Shown: piece after piece, positions 8,618 to 18,172 of the stretch
Layout: every line of letters starts with the position of its first letter
How positions within the stretch are numbered: position 1 is the first letter of the stretch
Source: Mycobacterium sp. shizuoka-1
GTDB lineage: Bacteria > Actinomycetota > Actinomycetes > Mycobacteriales > Mycobacteriaceae
Direction: 5' to 3'
Length of the DNA stretch: 62,778 bases
NCBI RefSeq assembly: GCF_002723835.1
Contig: NZ_BEWG01000015.1
Span: forward strand, 1 to 62,778
Made by a program: the position numbers and the translations under genes
Notes under the pieces: generated by a model
What the model was told of the DNA's origin: nothing
Seen by the model: only the letters and a program-made list of their open reading frames with translations
Databases searched by the model: none

Positions 8618-10600
8618 TTATCGGCCGTCCGGCGGCGAAGATCCGCGCCATTCGTAGATGCGAGCCTCGCCGTTGTCGTAGATCTTCGCCCACGACTTGG
8701 ACTTGTCTAGTGACACTAGACCGTCGGGCATGACGAACCCGCGGACCACCGGGGTACTGGTCAGCACATAGCGGATGTTCAGCGCCTTCACCGCCTCGGC
8801 GATCCTCGGATCGTGGTCGGCGTCGTCGGCGTACGCCCAGAAGATGAACCGGTGGTATCCGGGCCCCTGCTGCACGGGATAGTCGTAGTGCGTCCACAGC
8901 GGGTGCAGGCCCGCCACCGCGTACATCCATGCGGTTCCGTCGACATTGGCGTCGCCGATGATCGTGTCGCGGGCGCCCGGCAGCGTGGCCAGGTAGGCCA
9001 TCGCCTCCAGATCTTTGTCGTCGATGATCACCTGGTCGTACTTTTCGCCGAGCAGGAAGCGGTGCCGGGGGAAGTAGTGCCAGGCCAGCCCCGCCGTCAC
9101 CGCGACGAGCAGCATCGCGGTGGCCCCGATCCAGAACCGGCGGTCGGGATCCCGGGCGGCGGCCAGGCGTCGCGTCAACCGGCGTGCACCGGCGACCACC
9201 AGCAGCACGGCCGAGTACAGCGCGATGCCCGCCATCGGCGCCAGCAGGAGCGTGACGACCGCCGACAACCGGCGCGGATCGCTGTAGAACAGGTCGCTGT
9301 ACTTGCCGATGATCGCCCCCACCGGGCCGCCGAACGGTGCTCCGGAGTGCACGATCGACACGATCATCACCAGCCACACCGCCGCCGGCCACCAGATCCG
9401 CTTGGTCAGCAGCAGCACGAAGCCGACACCCGCCAGCGCGATCAGGATGTTCTGGATCGGGAAGTCGTTGAGATGGCGGGTGTGCTGAACGATCGCGTTG
9501 AACAGGGTCCGTTTGCGGCCCTGGTAGGTCAGGAAGGCGTGGCCCGCGATGACCTCGGCCTGTTGCAGGACGCCGAGGAACTGCGGCAGCAGGACCGCCA
9601 GGGTGGGTGCGGCGATCGCGACCAGGGTGATGAAATCGCGCAGCCGGCCCAGCACCGGCCGCCGCAGGGCATCCAGCAGCCACCAGGCGGCCACGAATGT
9701 GACCACCACCACGCCGCCGGTGATGTGCACCGAGAACACGCCCACCAGCGCCAGCACCGCCAGCGGGATCCGGTCGCGATGCCGCAGCGACGAGGTGATC
9801 AGCACGAACGCGGGTATGGCGATGCCGTAGGCGGCCATGTTGGGCATCGAGGCGGTGTCGAACTCCACGTAGGGCACCGCGGTGAACGACGCCGACAGCG
9901 CGGCCGCAGTGGCCGCCGCTCCCGCGGTGCGCCACTGTGAGGTGCCGCGAGAGCGGAGCAGCTGCCAGGTCAGCAGGGCCGCGCTGAGCGGGAACAACCA
10001 CACCGCAGCCGCCAGTGAACTCAGCGTGTATGCGGTGGTCGGCGCGGCGCCGATCAGCTGGGCGAGCACGGCGCCCAGCGCGTGGAAGACCGAGGGGTAG
10101 TAGAGCGCATCGTGGGTTTCGACGTTGCGCAGCTCGCCCATGTGCGTCGACGACGCCTGCCCGGTGTCGAGGATCCAGCGGATGGTGTTGGCGTGCCAGA
10201 CCGAATCCCAGTTGCTCGGGATGGACTGCCAGTTCGGCATGCCCCGCCAGGCCGCGAGCGCGATGAACAGTGCGCCCAAGATCACGCCGGCCGCCACGGT
10301 CAGGGCGGGCCACACGGACACCGCGTCCGTGTCGGCCCCGGCGACGCGATAGCGGGAGAGCAGAATCCGCAAACCGAATGCCGCGGCGGACACGATGGCC
10401 AGGGCCAGCAGTGCCGTCCAGACATTCCAACGTATTCCGACAGCGCCGAACGGGATGATGGCCAGGCCCACAACGCCGTACGTCAGCACCGGGCCGACAC
10501 CGAGCGCGACGGGCCAACTCAGCCGCCCGGCCAGCGCGACCACCGCGCCCGGCAGGATCAGCAACAAGACCGCGATCATCAGTCCGAACGCGAAGCTCAC
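8618..10600 (-). CDS. large integral membrane protein, GT-C-like (Rv3779 type)
   Basis: A 660-residue polytopic protein: about 11-13 hydrophobic segments fill residues 1-480, followed by a roughly 170-residue extracytoplasmic tail ending in EWRGSSPPDGR. It occupies the place of Rv3779 between bpa and the Rv3778c homologue. Rv3779 has been reported as a polyprenyl-phosphomannose synthase with a GT-C-like topology; that function is carried over here by context and similarity only. The start is GTG at 10600. CATACT lies six bases upstream of it, so a leaderless transcript is plausible. The promoter region is shared with the divergent 10698 gene. Confidence 0.82.
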   Translation of the reverse strand: MSFAFGLMIAVLLLILPGAVVALAGRLSWPVALGVGPVLTYGVVGLAIIPFGAVGIRWNVWTALLALAIVSAAAFGLRILLSRYRVAGADTDAVSVWPALTVAAGVILGALFIALAAWRGMPNWQSIPSNWDSVWHANTIRWILDTGQASSTHMGELRNVETHDALYYPSVFHALGAVLAQLIGAAPTTAYTLSSLAAAVWLFPLSAALLTWQLLRSRGTSQWRTAGAAATAAALSASFTAVPYVEFDTASMPNMAAYGIAIPAFVLITSSLRHRDRIPLAVLALVGVFSVHITGGVVVVTFVAAWWLLDALRRPVLGRLRDFITLVAIAAPTLAVLLPQFLGVLQQAEVIAGHAFLTYQGRKRTLFNAIVQHTRHLNDFPIQNILIALAGVGFVLLLTKRIWWPAAVWLVMIVSIVHSGAPFGGPVGAIIGKYSDLFYSDPRRLSAVVTLLLAPMAGIALYSAVLLVVAGARRLTRRLAAARDPDRRFWIGATAMLLVAVTAGLAWHYFPRHRFLLGEKYDQVIIDDKDLEAMAYLATLPGARDTIIGDANVDGTAWMYAVAGLHPLWTHYDYPVQQGPGYHRFIFWAYADDADHDPRIAEAVKALNIRYVLTSTPVVRGFVMPDGLVSLDKSKSWAKIYDNGEARIYEWRGSSPPDGR

Positions 10601-10662
10601 TGGACTAGTATGGCTGCCCAGGTGAACCTGTCCGCGGGGACCGCAGGCGCCCTTGCTGTCTC

Positions 10663-10674
10663 GATAGCGCTATC
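10663..10674. promoter_or_regulatory. 12-bp perfect palindrome between divergent genes
   Basis: GATAGCGCTATC is a perfect palindrome in the 97-bp gap between two divergent starts (10600 and 10698). It ends 23 bp upstream of the rightward start codon. Its position fits an operator, but no regulator is identified. Confidence 0.4.
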
Positions 10675-10697
10675 ACCAACGCTTTAAGGTGGTCTCC

Positions 10698-11894
10698 ATG
10701 GCATACGACGTCGCCCGGGTGCGTGGTCTGCACCCCGCGCTGGGCGACGGATGGATGCGCTTCGACGCCCAGGCCGGGATGTTGATCCCCGAGTCGGTGG
10801 CCACCACGGTGTCCACGGCGTTCCGCGGTTCCGTGCCCAACACCGCCAGCCCGCATCCCGCCGCCCGCCGCAGCGTGGCGGTGCTGGACGCGGCGCGCCA
10901 GGCGGTGGCCGATCTGGTCAACGGCGATCCGGCCGGGGTGGTGCTCGGTGCCGACCGCTCGATCCTGCTGACGTCCCTGGCCGATGCGTCGTCCTCGCGG
11001 GCCGGGATCGGTTACGAGGTGGTCGTCAGCAGGCTCGACGACGAGGCCAACATCGCGCCGTGGCTGCGTGCGGCCAACCGGTACGGGGCCAAGGTCAAGT
11101 GGGCCGAGGTGGACATCGAAACCGGCGAGCTGCCGTCCTGGCAGTGGGAGAACCTGATCACCGCGCCCACCAAGCTGGTGGCCATGACCTCGGCATCGTC
11201 GACGCTGGGGACGGTCACCGATGTCGGTGCGGTCACCAAGCTGGTGCACGACGTCAGCGGGCTGGTCGTGGTGGATCATTCGGCCGCCGCGCCATACCGG
11301 CTGATGGACATCGAGGAGACCGAGGCCGATGTCGTCGTGCTGAACGCGCCCGCGTGGGGTGGCCCGCCGATCGGCGCGCTGGTGTTCCGCAACCCGTCAC
11401 TCATCGACACCTTCGGATCGGTGTCGATGAACCCCTACGCCAGCGGGCCGGCCCGGCTGGAGTTGGGCGGGCACCAGTACGGTCTGCTGGCCGGTGTGGT
11501 CGCCAGCATCGAATATCTGGCCGGACTGGACGAGTCGGCGCGCGGCACACGCCGCGAAAGACTGGCCTTGTCAATGCAATCCGCGGGTGCTTACCTCGGC
11601 GGGTTGTTCGACTACCTGATGGCATCGCTTCGGTCGCTGCCGCTGGTGATGGTGATCGGGCGGCCCGAGGTGCACATCCCGGTGGTCAGCTTCGCCGTCA
11701 CCGGGGTGCCTGCCGAGCGGGTGGTCCAGCGGCTGGCCGACAACGGGATCCTGGCCGTCGCCAACGCCAATTCGCGGGTGCTGGACTTGATCGGTGTCAA
11801 CGACATCGGTGGCGCGGTCACGGTCGGGCTGGCGCATTATTCGACGACGGCCGAGGTCGATCAGCTCGTGCGGGCGCTGGCGTCGCTGGGCTGA
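10698..11894 (+). CDS. cysteine desulfurase-like PLP-fold protein without the Schiff-base lysine (Rv3778c type)
   Basis: A 398-residue class-V aminotransferase-fold protein, orthologous by eye to Rv3778c. ATG 10698 ([10 protein letters not shown]) follows an AAGGTGG ribosome site; an ATG 9 bp upstream is possible. The fold landmarks are present: EANIAPW, a cofactor Asp-His pair in [12 protein letters not shown], and the [10 protein letters not shown] strand. At the position of the family's SGHK motif, however, the sequence is NAPAW (216-220), so the Lys that binds pyridoxal phosphate is replaced, apparently by Ala219. It is probably not a functional desulfurase; a binding or scaffold role, or an unusual catalytic mode, is inferred. 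Confidence 0.85.
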   Translation: MAYDVARVRGLHPALGDGWMRFDAQAGMLIPESVATTVSTAFRGSVPNTASPHPAARRSVAVLDAARQAVADLVNGDPAGVVLGADRSILLTSLADASSSRAGIGYEVVVSRLDDEANIAPWLRAANRYGAKVKWAEVDIETGELPSWQWENLITAPTKLVAMTSASSTLGTVTDVGAVTKLVHDVSGLVVVDHSAAAPYRLMDIEETEADVVVLNAPAWGGPPIGALVFRNPSLIDTFGSVSMNPYASGPARLELGGHQYGLLAGVVASIEYLAGLDESARGTRRERLALSMQSAGAYLGGLFDYLMASLRSLPLVMVIGRPEVHIPVVSFAVTGVPAERVVQRLADNGILAVANANSRVLDLIGVNDIGGAVTVGLAHYSTTAEVDQLVRALASLG

Positions 11895-11904
11895 CGCCGC
11901 CCGC

Positions 11905-12885
11905 TCACTCCAGGGTCAGCAGGACCTTGCCGAAGGTCTCGCCGGCGGCGAGCACCCGGTGCGCCTCGGCGGCCTCCTCGATCGGGAAGCGGGCACCGAT
12001 GATCGGGCGGACCCGGCCGTCGGCGACCATCGGCCACACCGACGTCACCACCGCGTCGACGATCGCGCCCTTGCCGTTGGCGCCGGTGACGGGCCTGCCG
12101 CGCAACGAGGTGGCGATGACCTGCAGTCGCTTGGCGACCATCTTGCCGATGTTGAGTTCGCCCTTGACACCGCCCTGCATGCCGATGATCACCAGTCGGC
12201 CGTCGGCGGCCAGCGCGTCGAGATTGCGATCCAGGTAGGCCGCGCCCATGATGTCGAAGATGACGTCGGCGCCATGACCGTCGGTCGCAATATTGACGCG
12301 AGCGACGAAATCTTCGTCGCGGTAGGAGATTAACGTCTCGGCGCCCAGTTCTGCGCACAGGTCGAGCTTGGCTTGCGAGCCGGCGGTCACCGCGACCCGG
12401 CTGCCCAACGCCGTGGCCACCTGGATGGCATGGGTGCCGATTCCGCTCGCCCCGCCGTGCACCAGCAGCATCTCGCCGGGAGCCAGGTGGGCGGTCATCG
12501 CCAGGTTCGACCACACCGTGCACGCGACCTCGGGAAGCGCGGCGGCGTCGGACACGCTCACGCCGGCAGGGACGGGCAGGACCTGGGCGGCCGGCACCGC
12601 CACGTACTGGGCGTAGCCACCGCCGGCCAGGAGAGCGCAAACCTCTTGTCCGACAGTCCATCCGGATACGTCATCGCCGAGCTCGGCGATCACGCCGGAG
12701 ACCTCGAGGCCCATGATGTCGCTGGCTCCCGGCGGGGGCGGATAGTGCCCGGCGGCCTGCAGCAGGTCGGCCCGGTTGACGCCCGCGGTGGTGACCTTGA
12801 TCAACACCTCACCGTGGCCCGGTGTCACGTCGGGCACGTCGCGCCAGGTCAGACGGTCGGCGGATTCAGCGACGATGGCCAGCAT
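11905..12885 (-). CDS. NAD(P)H quinone oxidoreductase, medium-chain (zinc-less) family
   Basis: A 326-residue medium-chain dehydrogenase/reductase of the PIG3/quinone oxidoreductase group, in the place of Rv3777. The N-terminal GroES-like half contains VTTAGVNRADLLQAAGHYP; the Rossmann half has LLVHGGASGIGTHAIQVA for NADPH binding. The cysteines of zinc-dependent alcohol dehydrogenases are absent, as expected for this subgroup. It probably reduces quinones or enones with NADPH in the cytoplasm. The gene ends 10 bp from the convergent PLP-fold gene and diverges from the MarR regulator, which is a plausible controller. Confidence 0.88.
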   Translation of the reverse strand: MLAIVAESADRLTWRDVPDVTPGHGEVLIKVTTAGVNRADLLQAAGHYPPPPGASDIMGLEVSGVIAELGDDVSGWTVGQEVCALLAGGGYAQYVAVPAAQVLPVPAGVSVSDAAALPEVACTVWSNLAMTAHLAPGEMLLVHGGASGIGTHAIQVATALGSRVAVTAGSQAKLDLCAELGAETLISYRDEDFVARVNIATDGHGADVIFDIMGAAYLDRNLDALAADGRLVIIGMQGGVKGELNIGKMVAKRLQVIATSLRGRPVTGANGKGAIVDAVVTSVWPMVADGRVRPIIGARFPIEEAAEAHRVLAAGETFGKVLLTLE

Positions 12886-12937
12886 TCGGCCTAGGTTACT
12901 CCGGAGTCATTTCCGCCTCGTACCGCGCTGTGTCGCT

Positions 12938-12943
12938 TACGAT
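12938..12943 (+). promoter_or_regulatory. -10 hexamer for a leaderless marR transcript
   Basis: TACGAT sits exactly six bases before ATG 12950, the spacing seen for mycobacterial leaderless transcripts whose first base is the start codon. No Shine-Dalgarno sequence precedes this ATG. The -35 region is weak. A 10-bp palindrome ACTCCGGAGT at 12898-12907 lies between this gene and the divergent reductase and could be an operator. Confidence 0.45.
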
Positions 12944-12949
12944 TGCGCT

Positions 12950-13462
12950 ATGGGAGGGATTATTGCGGGGCGGACCGCTAGTGAGATGCCGGGGTTGGAT
13001 ATAGCTGAGCAACGAGCTTGGCAGAACTTCCTCGACGCAGCACTGCGGCTGTACGGAACACTGAATCGCGGACTCGTCGACAAGCACAAGTTGAGCTTGG
13101 TCGACGTACGACTGCTGGAAATACTGGACCACTCCGACACGGGTGCGGCGCGGATGGGGGATCTGGCCGAGCAGCTGATGTCGCTGCCGAGCCGGGTGAC
13201 GCGCCAGATCCGTCGGCTCGAGAACGCCGGACTGGTGCACCGGGAGGCCAGTCCCGACGACGGGCGCGGAGTACTGGCCGCCATCACCGACCAGGGCCGC
13301 GAGGTCGTCGAGGACGCGATGCTGACGTACGCCACGGGTGTTCGGGAGAACTTCCTGGGCCCCCTGTCGCGGCCGCAGATGGCGGCGATGGGGGAGAACT
13401 GCCGTCGGATCAGCGCCTCGCTGAAGAACGGCGGCAACTCGACCAAGGTCGGCCGGGTCTGA
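12950..13462 (+). CDS. MarR-family transcriptional regulator
   Basis: A 170-residue winged-helix regulator. The dimerisation helix (RAWQNFLDAALRLYGTLNRG) is followed by the recognition region MGDLAEQLMSLPSRVTRQIR and the wing NAGLVHREASPDDGRG, whose acidic-Asp-x-Arg pattern is the MarR hallmark. The start ATG 12950 is supported by a leaderless promoter pattern; ATG 12986 (MPGLD) is an alternative with GTGAG just before it. It is divergent from the quinone oxidoreductase gene, a common target arrangement for MarR proteins that sense phenolic or oxidising ligands. tRNA-Ser follows 18 bp after the stop. Confidence 0.87.
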   Translation: MGGIIAGRTASEMPGLDIAEQRAWQNFLDAALRLYGTLNRGLVDKHKLSLVDVRLLEILDHSDTGAARMGDLAEQLMSLPSRVTRQIRRLENAGLVHREASPDDGRGVLAAITDQGREVVEDAMLTYATGVRENFLGPLSRPQMAAMGENCRRISASLKNGGNSTKVGRV

Positions 13463-13480
13463 ACCGCTACGCTTAGCGGC

Positions 13481-13567
13481 GGTGGCGTGGCAGAGCGGCC
13501 TAATGCACTCGCCTTGAAAGCGAGAGACGGCTAACACCGTCCGGGGGTTCAAATCCCTCCGCCACCG
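13481..13567 (+). tRNA. tRNA-Ser (anticodon TGA)
   Basis: A full class II cloverleaf: acceptor GGTGGCG (13481-13487) pairs with CGCCACC (13560-13566), with discriminator G at 13567. Anticodon stem CTCGC/GCGAG encloses loop CTTGAAA with anticodon TGA at 13515-13517. A long variable arm (GACGG..CCGTC) and T-arm GGTTCAAATCC are present. CCA is not encoded. Reads UCA codons. Confidence 0.96.
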
Positions 13568-13866
13568 CTGTGCGGGCCGGTTATCGATTCAAAGCCGTTG
13601 TGCCGCAGGCGATATGAATGTGCCCTCGGGCTTGGTGGTCGGGCAATCGGTAAGTGTGCCGGGCTGGGCGAAGGCCACGGACACCAGCTGAGCCCTAGCT
13701 GTGCGGCTGGCTCCGGACGTCTGTGGATCACCTTGGGACGCGTGCATTCGGGCGGGCCCCGGGCATACAAAGGATGAAAGCGTTTGATTGGTTGCCCTGA
13801 GCGCTCCTACCGAGCGTGCAGGCGGCCCGTCTGCGCCCGCGAATATCCCGAAAGGTGCAGCTCAGC
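13568..13866. other. intergenic stretch without a recognised gene
   Basis: About 300 bp between tRNA-Ser(TGA) and the small exported protein. No credible coding frame, repeat or clear intrinsic terminator is visible. The tail (AAAGGTG at about 13852-13858) supplies a ribosome site for the next gene, and the rest probably contains its promoter. Nothing else is supported. Confidence 0.5.
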
Positions 13867-14163
13867 GTGTCATCCCATCAGAAGCTTCGAAAAGGCTTGA
13901 CTTTGAATAAAAGGTTGCTGGGTACGGTCGTGGGCAGTGCAGCGATCGCCGTTCTCGCGCTCTTCGGACTGACCCACCCCGCCCCGGCGTCGATCAACGG
14001 AACCGTCACCGCAGACTCCGGCGACGAGACGAAGTTCCCGCCCTATTCGTCGCCGGCCGTGGCCGCGATGAACATGGGCGCGACCACCACAGAGCAGCCC
14101 ACCGATGAACCGACGGCACTGGCCACGACGAAGGCGGTACCGGCGATCAAAGCCGGTCACTAG
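13867..14163 (+). CDS. small secreted protein, uncharacterised
   Basis: A 98-residue protein from GTG 13867, nine bases after AAAGGTG. A basic N-terminus (HQKLRKGLTLNKR) precedes a hydrophobic stretch LLGTVVGSAAIAVLALFGL and a likely signal-peptidase site after PAPA; the remaining 50 residues are Thr/Ala/Pro-rich without a fold signature. An in-frame GTG at 13816 is an alternative start. Predicted exported; function unknown. It ends 3 bp from the convergent crotonase gene. Confidence 0.6.
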   Translation: MSSHQKLRKGLTLNKRLLGTVVGSAAIAVLALFGLTHPAPASINGTVTADSGDETKFPPYSSPAVAAMNMGATTTEQPTDEPTALATTKAVPAIKAGH

Positions 14164-14166
14164 CGG

Positions 14167-14997
14167 CTATTCGCCGGTGAACTCCGGCGGGCGCTTGGCG
14201 AACATCGCCGAGATGCCCTCGGACAGATCCTTCGACGGCAGGAACGCCGAGTTCCACGCCGCGACGTAGCGCAGGCTGGCTGCGACGTCGGCGGTGCGCT
14301 GCTCGTCGAGGACATCCTTGATGCCGTGGGTGACCAGCGGTGAATTGGCGGCGATCTCGGCGGCGGTCTGGTGGGCCGCGGCCAGCGTGGCGTCCGCGTC
14401 GGGATAGACGTCGTTGACCAGACCGATTTTCTCGGCGCGGGCGGCGTCGATGTCCTTGCCGGTCAATGCCAATTCGCGCAGATGTCCGTCGGACAGGATG
14501 TAGGGCAGCCGGGCCAGGCTGCCGACATCGGCGACGATGGACAGCTTCACCTCGCGCACCGAGAACTTCGCGTCGGCGCTGGCGTACCGGATGTCGACCG
14601 CACTGATCAGGTCGACGCCGCCGCCGATGCACCATCCGTGCACGGCGGCGATGGTCGGGGTACGGCAGTCGGCGACCGCCGTGATCGACTGCTGCATGCG
14701 CTTGAGCTTGGCGTGGAACTGCGCGCGCGGGCGAGCCGAGACCTCCGTGGTCATGGCTGAGCCGATGGTGTCGCCCATGGCGACCAGATCCAGGCCGTAG
14801 CTGAAGTTGCGGCCCGAGCCGGTCAGCACGATCGCTCGGACGTCGGGGTCGGCGTCGAGGTCGGCGAAGACCACCGGCATTTCGGCCCAGAATGCCGGGC
14901 CCATCGCGTTGCCTTTACCAGGCCCGATCAGGGTGACCTGGGCGATGTGGTCCTTGACCTCGACGGTGAGGGATTCGTACGGCTCGCTCATGACCAT
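14167..14997 (-). CDS. echA21: enoyl-CoA hydratase/isomerase family protein (EchA21-like), dienoyl-CoA isomerase pattern
   Basis: A 276-residue crotonase-fold protein corresponding to M. tuberculosis EchA21 (Rv3774). The oxyanion-hole segments are GSGRNFSYGLDL (60-71) and GWCIGGGVDLISAVD (121-135). Glu149 in REVK and Asp157 in VADVG match the acidic pair of delta3,5-delta2,4-dienoyl-CoA isomerases rather than the two Glu of classic hydratases, so an isomerase step in unsaturated fatty-acid oxidation is the better guess. ATG 14997 is used; ATG 14991 (MSEPYES) is equally good. Cytoplasmic, apparently monocistronic. Confidence 0.88.
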   Translation of the reverse strand: MVMSEPYESLTVEVKDHIAQVTLIGPGKGNAMGPAFWAEMPVVFADLDADPDVRAIVLTGSGRNFSYGLDLVAMGDTIGSAMTTEVSARPRAQFHAKLKRMQQSITAVADCRTPTIAAVHGWCIGGGVDLISAVDIRYASADAKFSVREVKLSIVADVGSLARLPYILSDGHLRELALTGKDIDAARAEKIGLVNDVYPDADATLAAAHQTAAEIAANSPLVTHGIKDVLDEQRTADVAASLRYVAAWNSAFLPSKDLSEGISAMFAKRPPEFTGE

Positions 14998-15024
14998 GAA
15001 GGCTACGGCGCGCGGCCGCCGGCG

Positions 15025-16482
15025 TCACTCGAGGGTCACGTCCGGGCGTCGGGCCGCGATGCCTGCGCCCAGCGCGAAGAACGCGACCAGCAGCGCGACC
15101 ACACCGATGGCGATGGGTGTCGAGTCGCCGACCAGCCCCGGCAGGTTCTGCAGGATCAGCGCGAACGACACGACCAGCCCGACCAGACCGAGACCGGGGG
15201 CCACGAACGCCCGCCACGTCGACACCTCCAGCGCTCCGGCCCGCTTGCGCCGGGCGAAGAAGGCGAGCACCGCGACAGTGGTCGCGATCAGCAGGATGGT
15301 GATGCCGACGGTCGAGATACCGGCCAGCCAGGTGTAGAACTGCGTCACCGGGTCGAGCTGGAATGCGATCGCCACCACGATGGCGACTGCCACGACGATC
15401 GCGTCCACCCCGGAAGCGATATGCGGAGAGCCGTGGGCGGAGTGCGCCTGGCCGAGTTGGCCGGGGAACACCTTGCGGTTGGACAAGGTGAACACGTAGC
15501 GGGCGACGATGTTGTGGAACGACAGGATGCAGGCGAACAGGCTGGTGACGAACAGCACCTGGACGATGTGCAACCCGGCGGCGCCGAGGTATTGCTCGGT
15601 GGCGTTGGGTAGCAGCGCCGACGGATCAGCCTGGGCCTGCTCGACGGCCTGGCTGTCACCGACCGCCGAGATCAGCGCCCAGGTCGAGACGGTGTAGAAC
15701 GTCCCGATCAGGATGACGGCCAGGTAGGTGGCCTTGGGGATGGTGCGCAGCGGCTCGCGCGCCTCGTCGCGGAACACCGCGGTGGCCTCGAATCCGATGA
15801 AGCTCAAAATCGCGAACAGCAGGGCGATACCCGGTGCGCCCGAGACGATTTCGGACGGCGTGACGATCCCGGTGGACAGGCCTTCCTGGCCGCCGCTGAA
15901 CACGACCGCGGCGTCGAGCGCCAACACGATCGCCACCTCACCGATCAGCAGGACGCCGAGGACGTTGCGGGACAGGTCGATGTTGAAGTGACCCAGTGCC
16001 GTCACGGCCGCGAAGGCCACGAAAGCCCAGACCCCCCAATGGATGCTCGGCAGGCCGTAGGAGGCGAACAGCGCCTGCGCGCCCTGGCCGATCAGGCCGT
16101 ACACCGCGACCTCGAGGGTGAGGTAGGAGATCAGCGCGACGAACGCGAACCCGAAACCGGTCACCCGGCCAAGGCCTTTGCCGATATAGGAGTAGAACGC
16201 GCCCGCGTCGGGGACATACGGCGTCAGCGCGGTGAAGCCGACCGCGAACAGCAGGATGATCAGGGTGCTGACGATGAAGATCGCCGGGAATCCGATGCCG
16301 TTGCCGTTGGCGATGCCCAGCGGAACCGGTCCGCCCATGACGCCGAGCGGCGACGCGGCGGCCACCACCACGAACACGATGCCCCAGACACCGAGCGAGC
16401 CTCGAAGCTTGCGATGGGGGCGGCCGTCGGCCGGATCCACAGCGACTCCAACGCTGCCGGATTGCTCAATGTGGTTGGTCAT
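15025..16482 (-). CDS. APC-family amino-acid permease
   Basis: A 485-residue secondary transporter with about 12 membrane helices. The N-terminal VVAAASPLGVMGGPVPLGI and helix-6 GFEATAVFRDEAREP are characteristic of the amino acid-polyamine-organocation superfamily (group close to YhdG/GABA-permease types). It probably imports an amino acid or amine by proton symport. No neighbouring catabolic gene identifies the substrate: upstream (90 bp away) is the cysE-cysK pair on the same strand, downstream is the crotonase. Confidence 0.87.
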   Translation of the reverse strand: MTNHIEQSGSVGVAVDPADGRPHRKLRGSLGVWGIVFVVVAAASPLGVMGGPVPLGIANGNGIGFPAIFIVSTLIILLFAVGFTALTPYVPDAGAFYSYIGKGLGRVTGFGFAFVALISYLTLEVAVYGLIGQGAQALFASYGLPSIHWGVWAFVAFAAVTALGHFNIDLSRNVLGVLLIGEVAIVLALDAAVVFSGGQEGLSTGIVTPSEIVSGAPGIALLFAILSFIGFEATAVFRDEAREPLRTIPKATYLAVILIGTFYTVSTWALISAVGDSQAVEQAQADPSALLPNATEQYLGAAGLHIVQVLFVTSLFACILSFHNIVARYVFTLSNRKVFPGQLGQAHSAHGSPHIASGVDAIVVAVAIVVAIAFQLDPVTQFYTWLAGISTVGITILLIATTVAVLAFFARRKRAGALEVSTWRAFVAPGLGLVGLVVSFALILQNLPGLVGDSTPIAIGVVALLVAFFALGAGIAARRPDVTLE

Positions 16483-16575
16483 GTTGCCCTTTCGCCTGTG
16501 TTCGCGCCTGCAGACGCTAATCCCGCGAAGGGCCGGTTCAGACAGTTCGGATCAGCCGGATTCGATGCCGTCGAT

Positions 16576-17160
16576 TCAGATGTACATGGCGGGGTCGACG
16601 TAGGTGGTCGGGTCGACGAGCTGTTCACGCTGCTTCTCGGTGCGCGCCCGGATGACGGCGGGGATGCCGGTGGCGATCGAGTCGGCGGGAACGTCATGGG
16701 TGACGACGGCGTTGGCGCCGACGGCGCTGTCGTCGCCAATGGTCAACGGGCCCAGGATTTTCGCTCCGGCGCCGACGACCACTCGGTTACCGAGGGTGGG
16801 GTGGCGCTTGCCGTGTTCCAGCGAGCGGCCGCCCAGGGTGACACCGTGGTAGAGCATGACGTCGTCGCCGATCTCGGCAGTCTCGCCGATCACCACGCCC
16901 ATGCCGTGATCGATGAAGAACCGGCGACCGATGGTGGCACCGGGATGGATTTCGATGCCGGTGAAGAAGCGGGTCAGCTGCGACAGCACCCGAGCCGGTC
17001 CGCGAAACGCGGGCGTCGCCCACAATCGATGGGCCAGCCGGTAGGACCAGATGGCGTGCAGACCGGAGTAGACCAGAGCGTTCTCCAGGTCGCCGCGCGC
17101 GGCCGGATCATGGCCGCGCGCATTGCTCAGATCCTCGCGCAGGGTGGACAGCAGACCCAT
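16576..17160 (-). CDS. cysE: serine O-acetyltransferase
   Basis: A 194-residue left-handed beta-helix acetyltransferase. It is the short actinobacterial form lacking the long N-terminal helical domain of E. coli CysE. Hexapeptide repeats run from about residue 68 ([20 protein letters not shown]) to 160, with the catalytic His in FFIDHGMG and the loop His in LYHGVTLGG. It converts L-serine plus acetyl-CoA to O-acetylserine, the substrate of CysK, whose gene lies 5 bp upstream on the same strand. The two form a cysteine biosynthesis operon equivalent to Rv2335-Rv2334, at a different chromosomal context from M. tuberculosis. Confidence 0.93.
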   Translation of the reverse strand: MGLLSTLREDLSNARGHDPAARGDLENALVYSGLHAIWSYRLAHRLWATPAFRGPARVLSQLTRFFTGIEIHPGATIGRRFFIDHGMGVVIGETAEIGDDVMLYHGVTLGGRSLEHGKRHPTLGNRVVVGAGAKILGPLTIGDDSAVGANAVVTHDVPADSIATGIPAVIRARTEKQREQLVDPTTYVDPAMYI

Positions 17161-17165
17161 CGAAT

Positions 17166-18101
17166 TCAGTCCCTGATGTGTTCGTACAGCACGGTGGAGA
17201 TGTAGCGCTCACCGTAGTCGCAGACCACCGCGACGATGAGTTTGCCGGCATTCTCCGGACGCTTGGCGAGTTCCAGTGCGGCCCAGACGATTGCGCCCGA
17301 GGAGATCCCGCCCAGGATTCCCTCCTCGGTGCCGAGCTCGCGGGCGACCCGCACCGCGTCGTCGAGTTCGACGTCGATGATCTCGTCGTAGACGTCGCGG
17401 TCGAGCACCTCGGGAACGAAGTTGGCGCCGATGCCCTGGATCTTGTGCGGCCCGGCAGTGCCCTCGGTCAGCAGCGGTGAGTCTTTCGGCTCCACCCCGA
17501 CGATCTGGACGTCGGGCTTGCGCGACTTGAGGACCCGGCCCACCCCGGTGATCGTGCCGCCCGTGCCGATCCCGGCCACGAAGATGTCGACCTTGCCGTC
17601 GGTGTCCGCCCAGACCTCCTCGGCCGTGGTCTTCTCGTGGATCGCGGGGTTGGCGGGGTTGGCGAACTGGTTTGCGGAGACGGCATTGTCGGTCTCGGCG
17701 ATGATCTGGTTCGCCTTGGCCACCGCGCCCGCCATGCCTTCGGAGCCTGGAGTCAGCACGATCTCGGCACCGTAGGCACGCAGCATCACCCGGCGCTCGG
17801 TGGACATCGTCTCGGGCATGGTCAGGATTACCTTGTAGCCGCGGGCGGCACCGATCATGGCCAGCGCGATGCCGGTGTTGCCACTGGTGGCCTCGACGAT
17901 CGTCCCGCCGGGGAGCAGATCACCGGAGGCCTCGGCGGCGTCGATGATCGCCGCGCCGATCCGGTCCTTGACGCTGTTCGCCGGGTTGTAGAACTCGAGC
18001 TTGACCGTGACGTCGGCGCCGAGACCGTCGGTCAGCCGGTTGAGCCGTACCAATGGCGTGCGGCCGATCAGCTCGCTGACATTGTCGTAGATCTTGCCCA
18101 T
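17166..18101 (-). CDS. cysK: O-acetylserine sulfhydrylase A (cysteine synthase)
   Basis: A 311-residue fold-type II PLP enzyme making cysteine from O-acetylserine and sulfide. Lys45 in [11 protein letters not shown] binds PLP, TSGNTG at 72-77 holds the substrate carboxylate, and [10 protein letters not shown] is the phosphate-binding loop. The length equals M. tuberculosis CysK1. It should form the cysteine synthase complex with CysE through the CysE C-terminus (which here ends in Ile), encoded 5 bp downstream. ATG 18101 is preceded by GGAAAGGACGAGCAGC. Confidence 0.95.
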   Translation of the reverse strand: MGKIYDNVSELIGRTPLVRLNRLTDGLGADVTVKLEFYNPANSVKDRIGAAIIDAAEASGDLLPGGTIVEATSGNTGIALAMIGAARGYKVILTMPETMSTERRVMLRAYGAEIVLTPGSEGMAGAVAKANQIIAETDNAVSANQFANPANPAIHEKTTAEEVWADTDGKVDIFVAGIGTGGTITGVGRVLKSRKPDVQIVGVEPKDSPLLTEGTAGPHKIQGIGANFVPEVLDRDVYDEIIDVELDDAVRVARELGTEEGILGGISSGAIVWAALELAKRPENAGKLIVAVVCDYGERYISTVLYEHIRD

Positions 18102-18172
18102 GCTGCTCGTCCTTTCCCGTGCTCTCCACCGAACACTATTCGGCTGTCGGTGACCGGCCGTACCTTGGGGGC

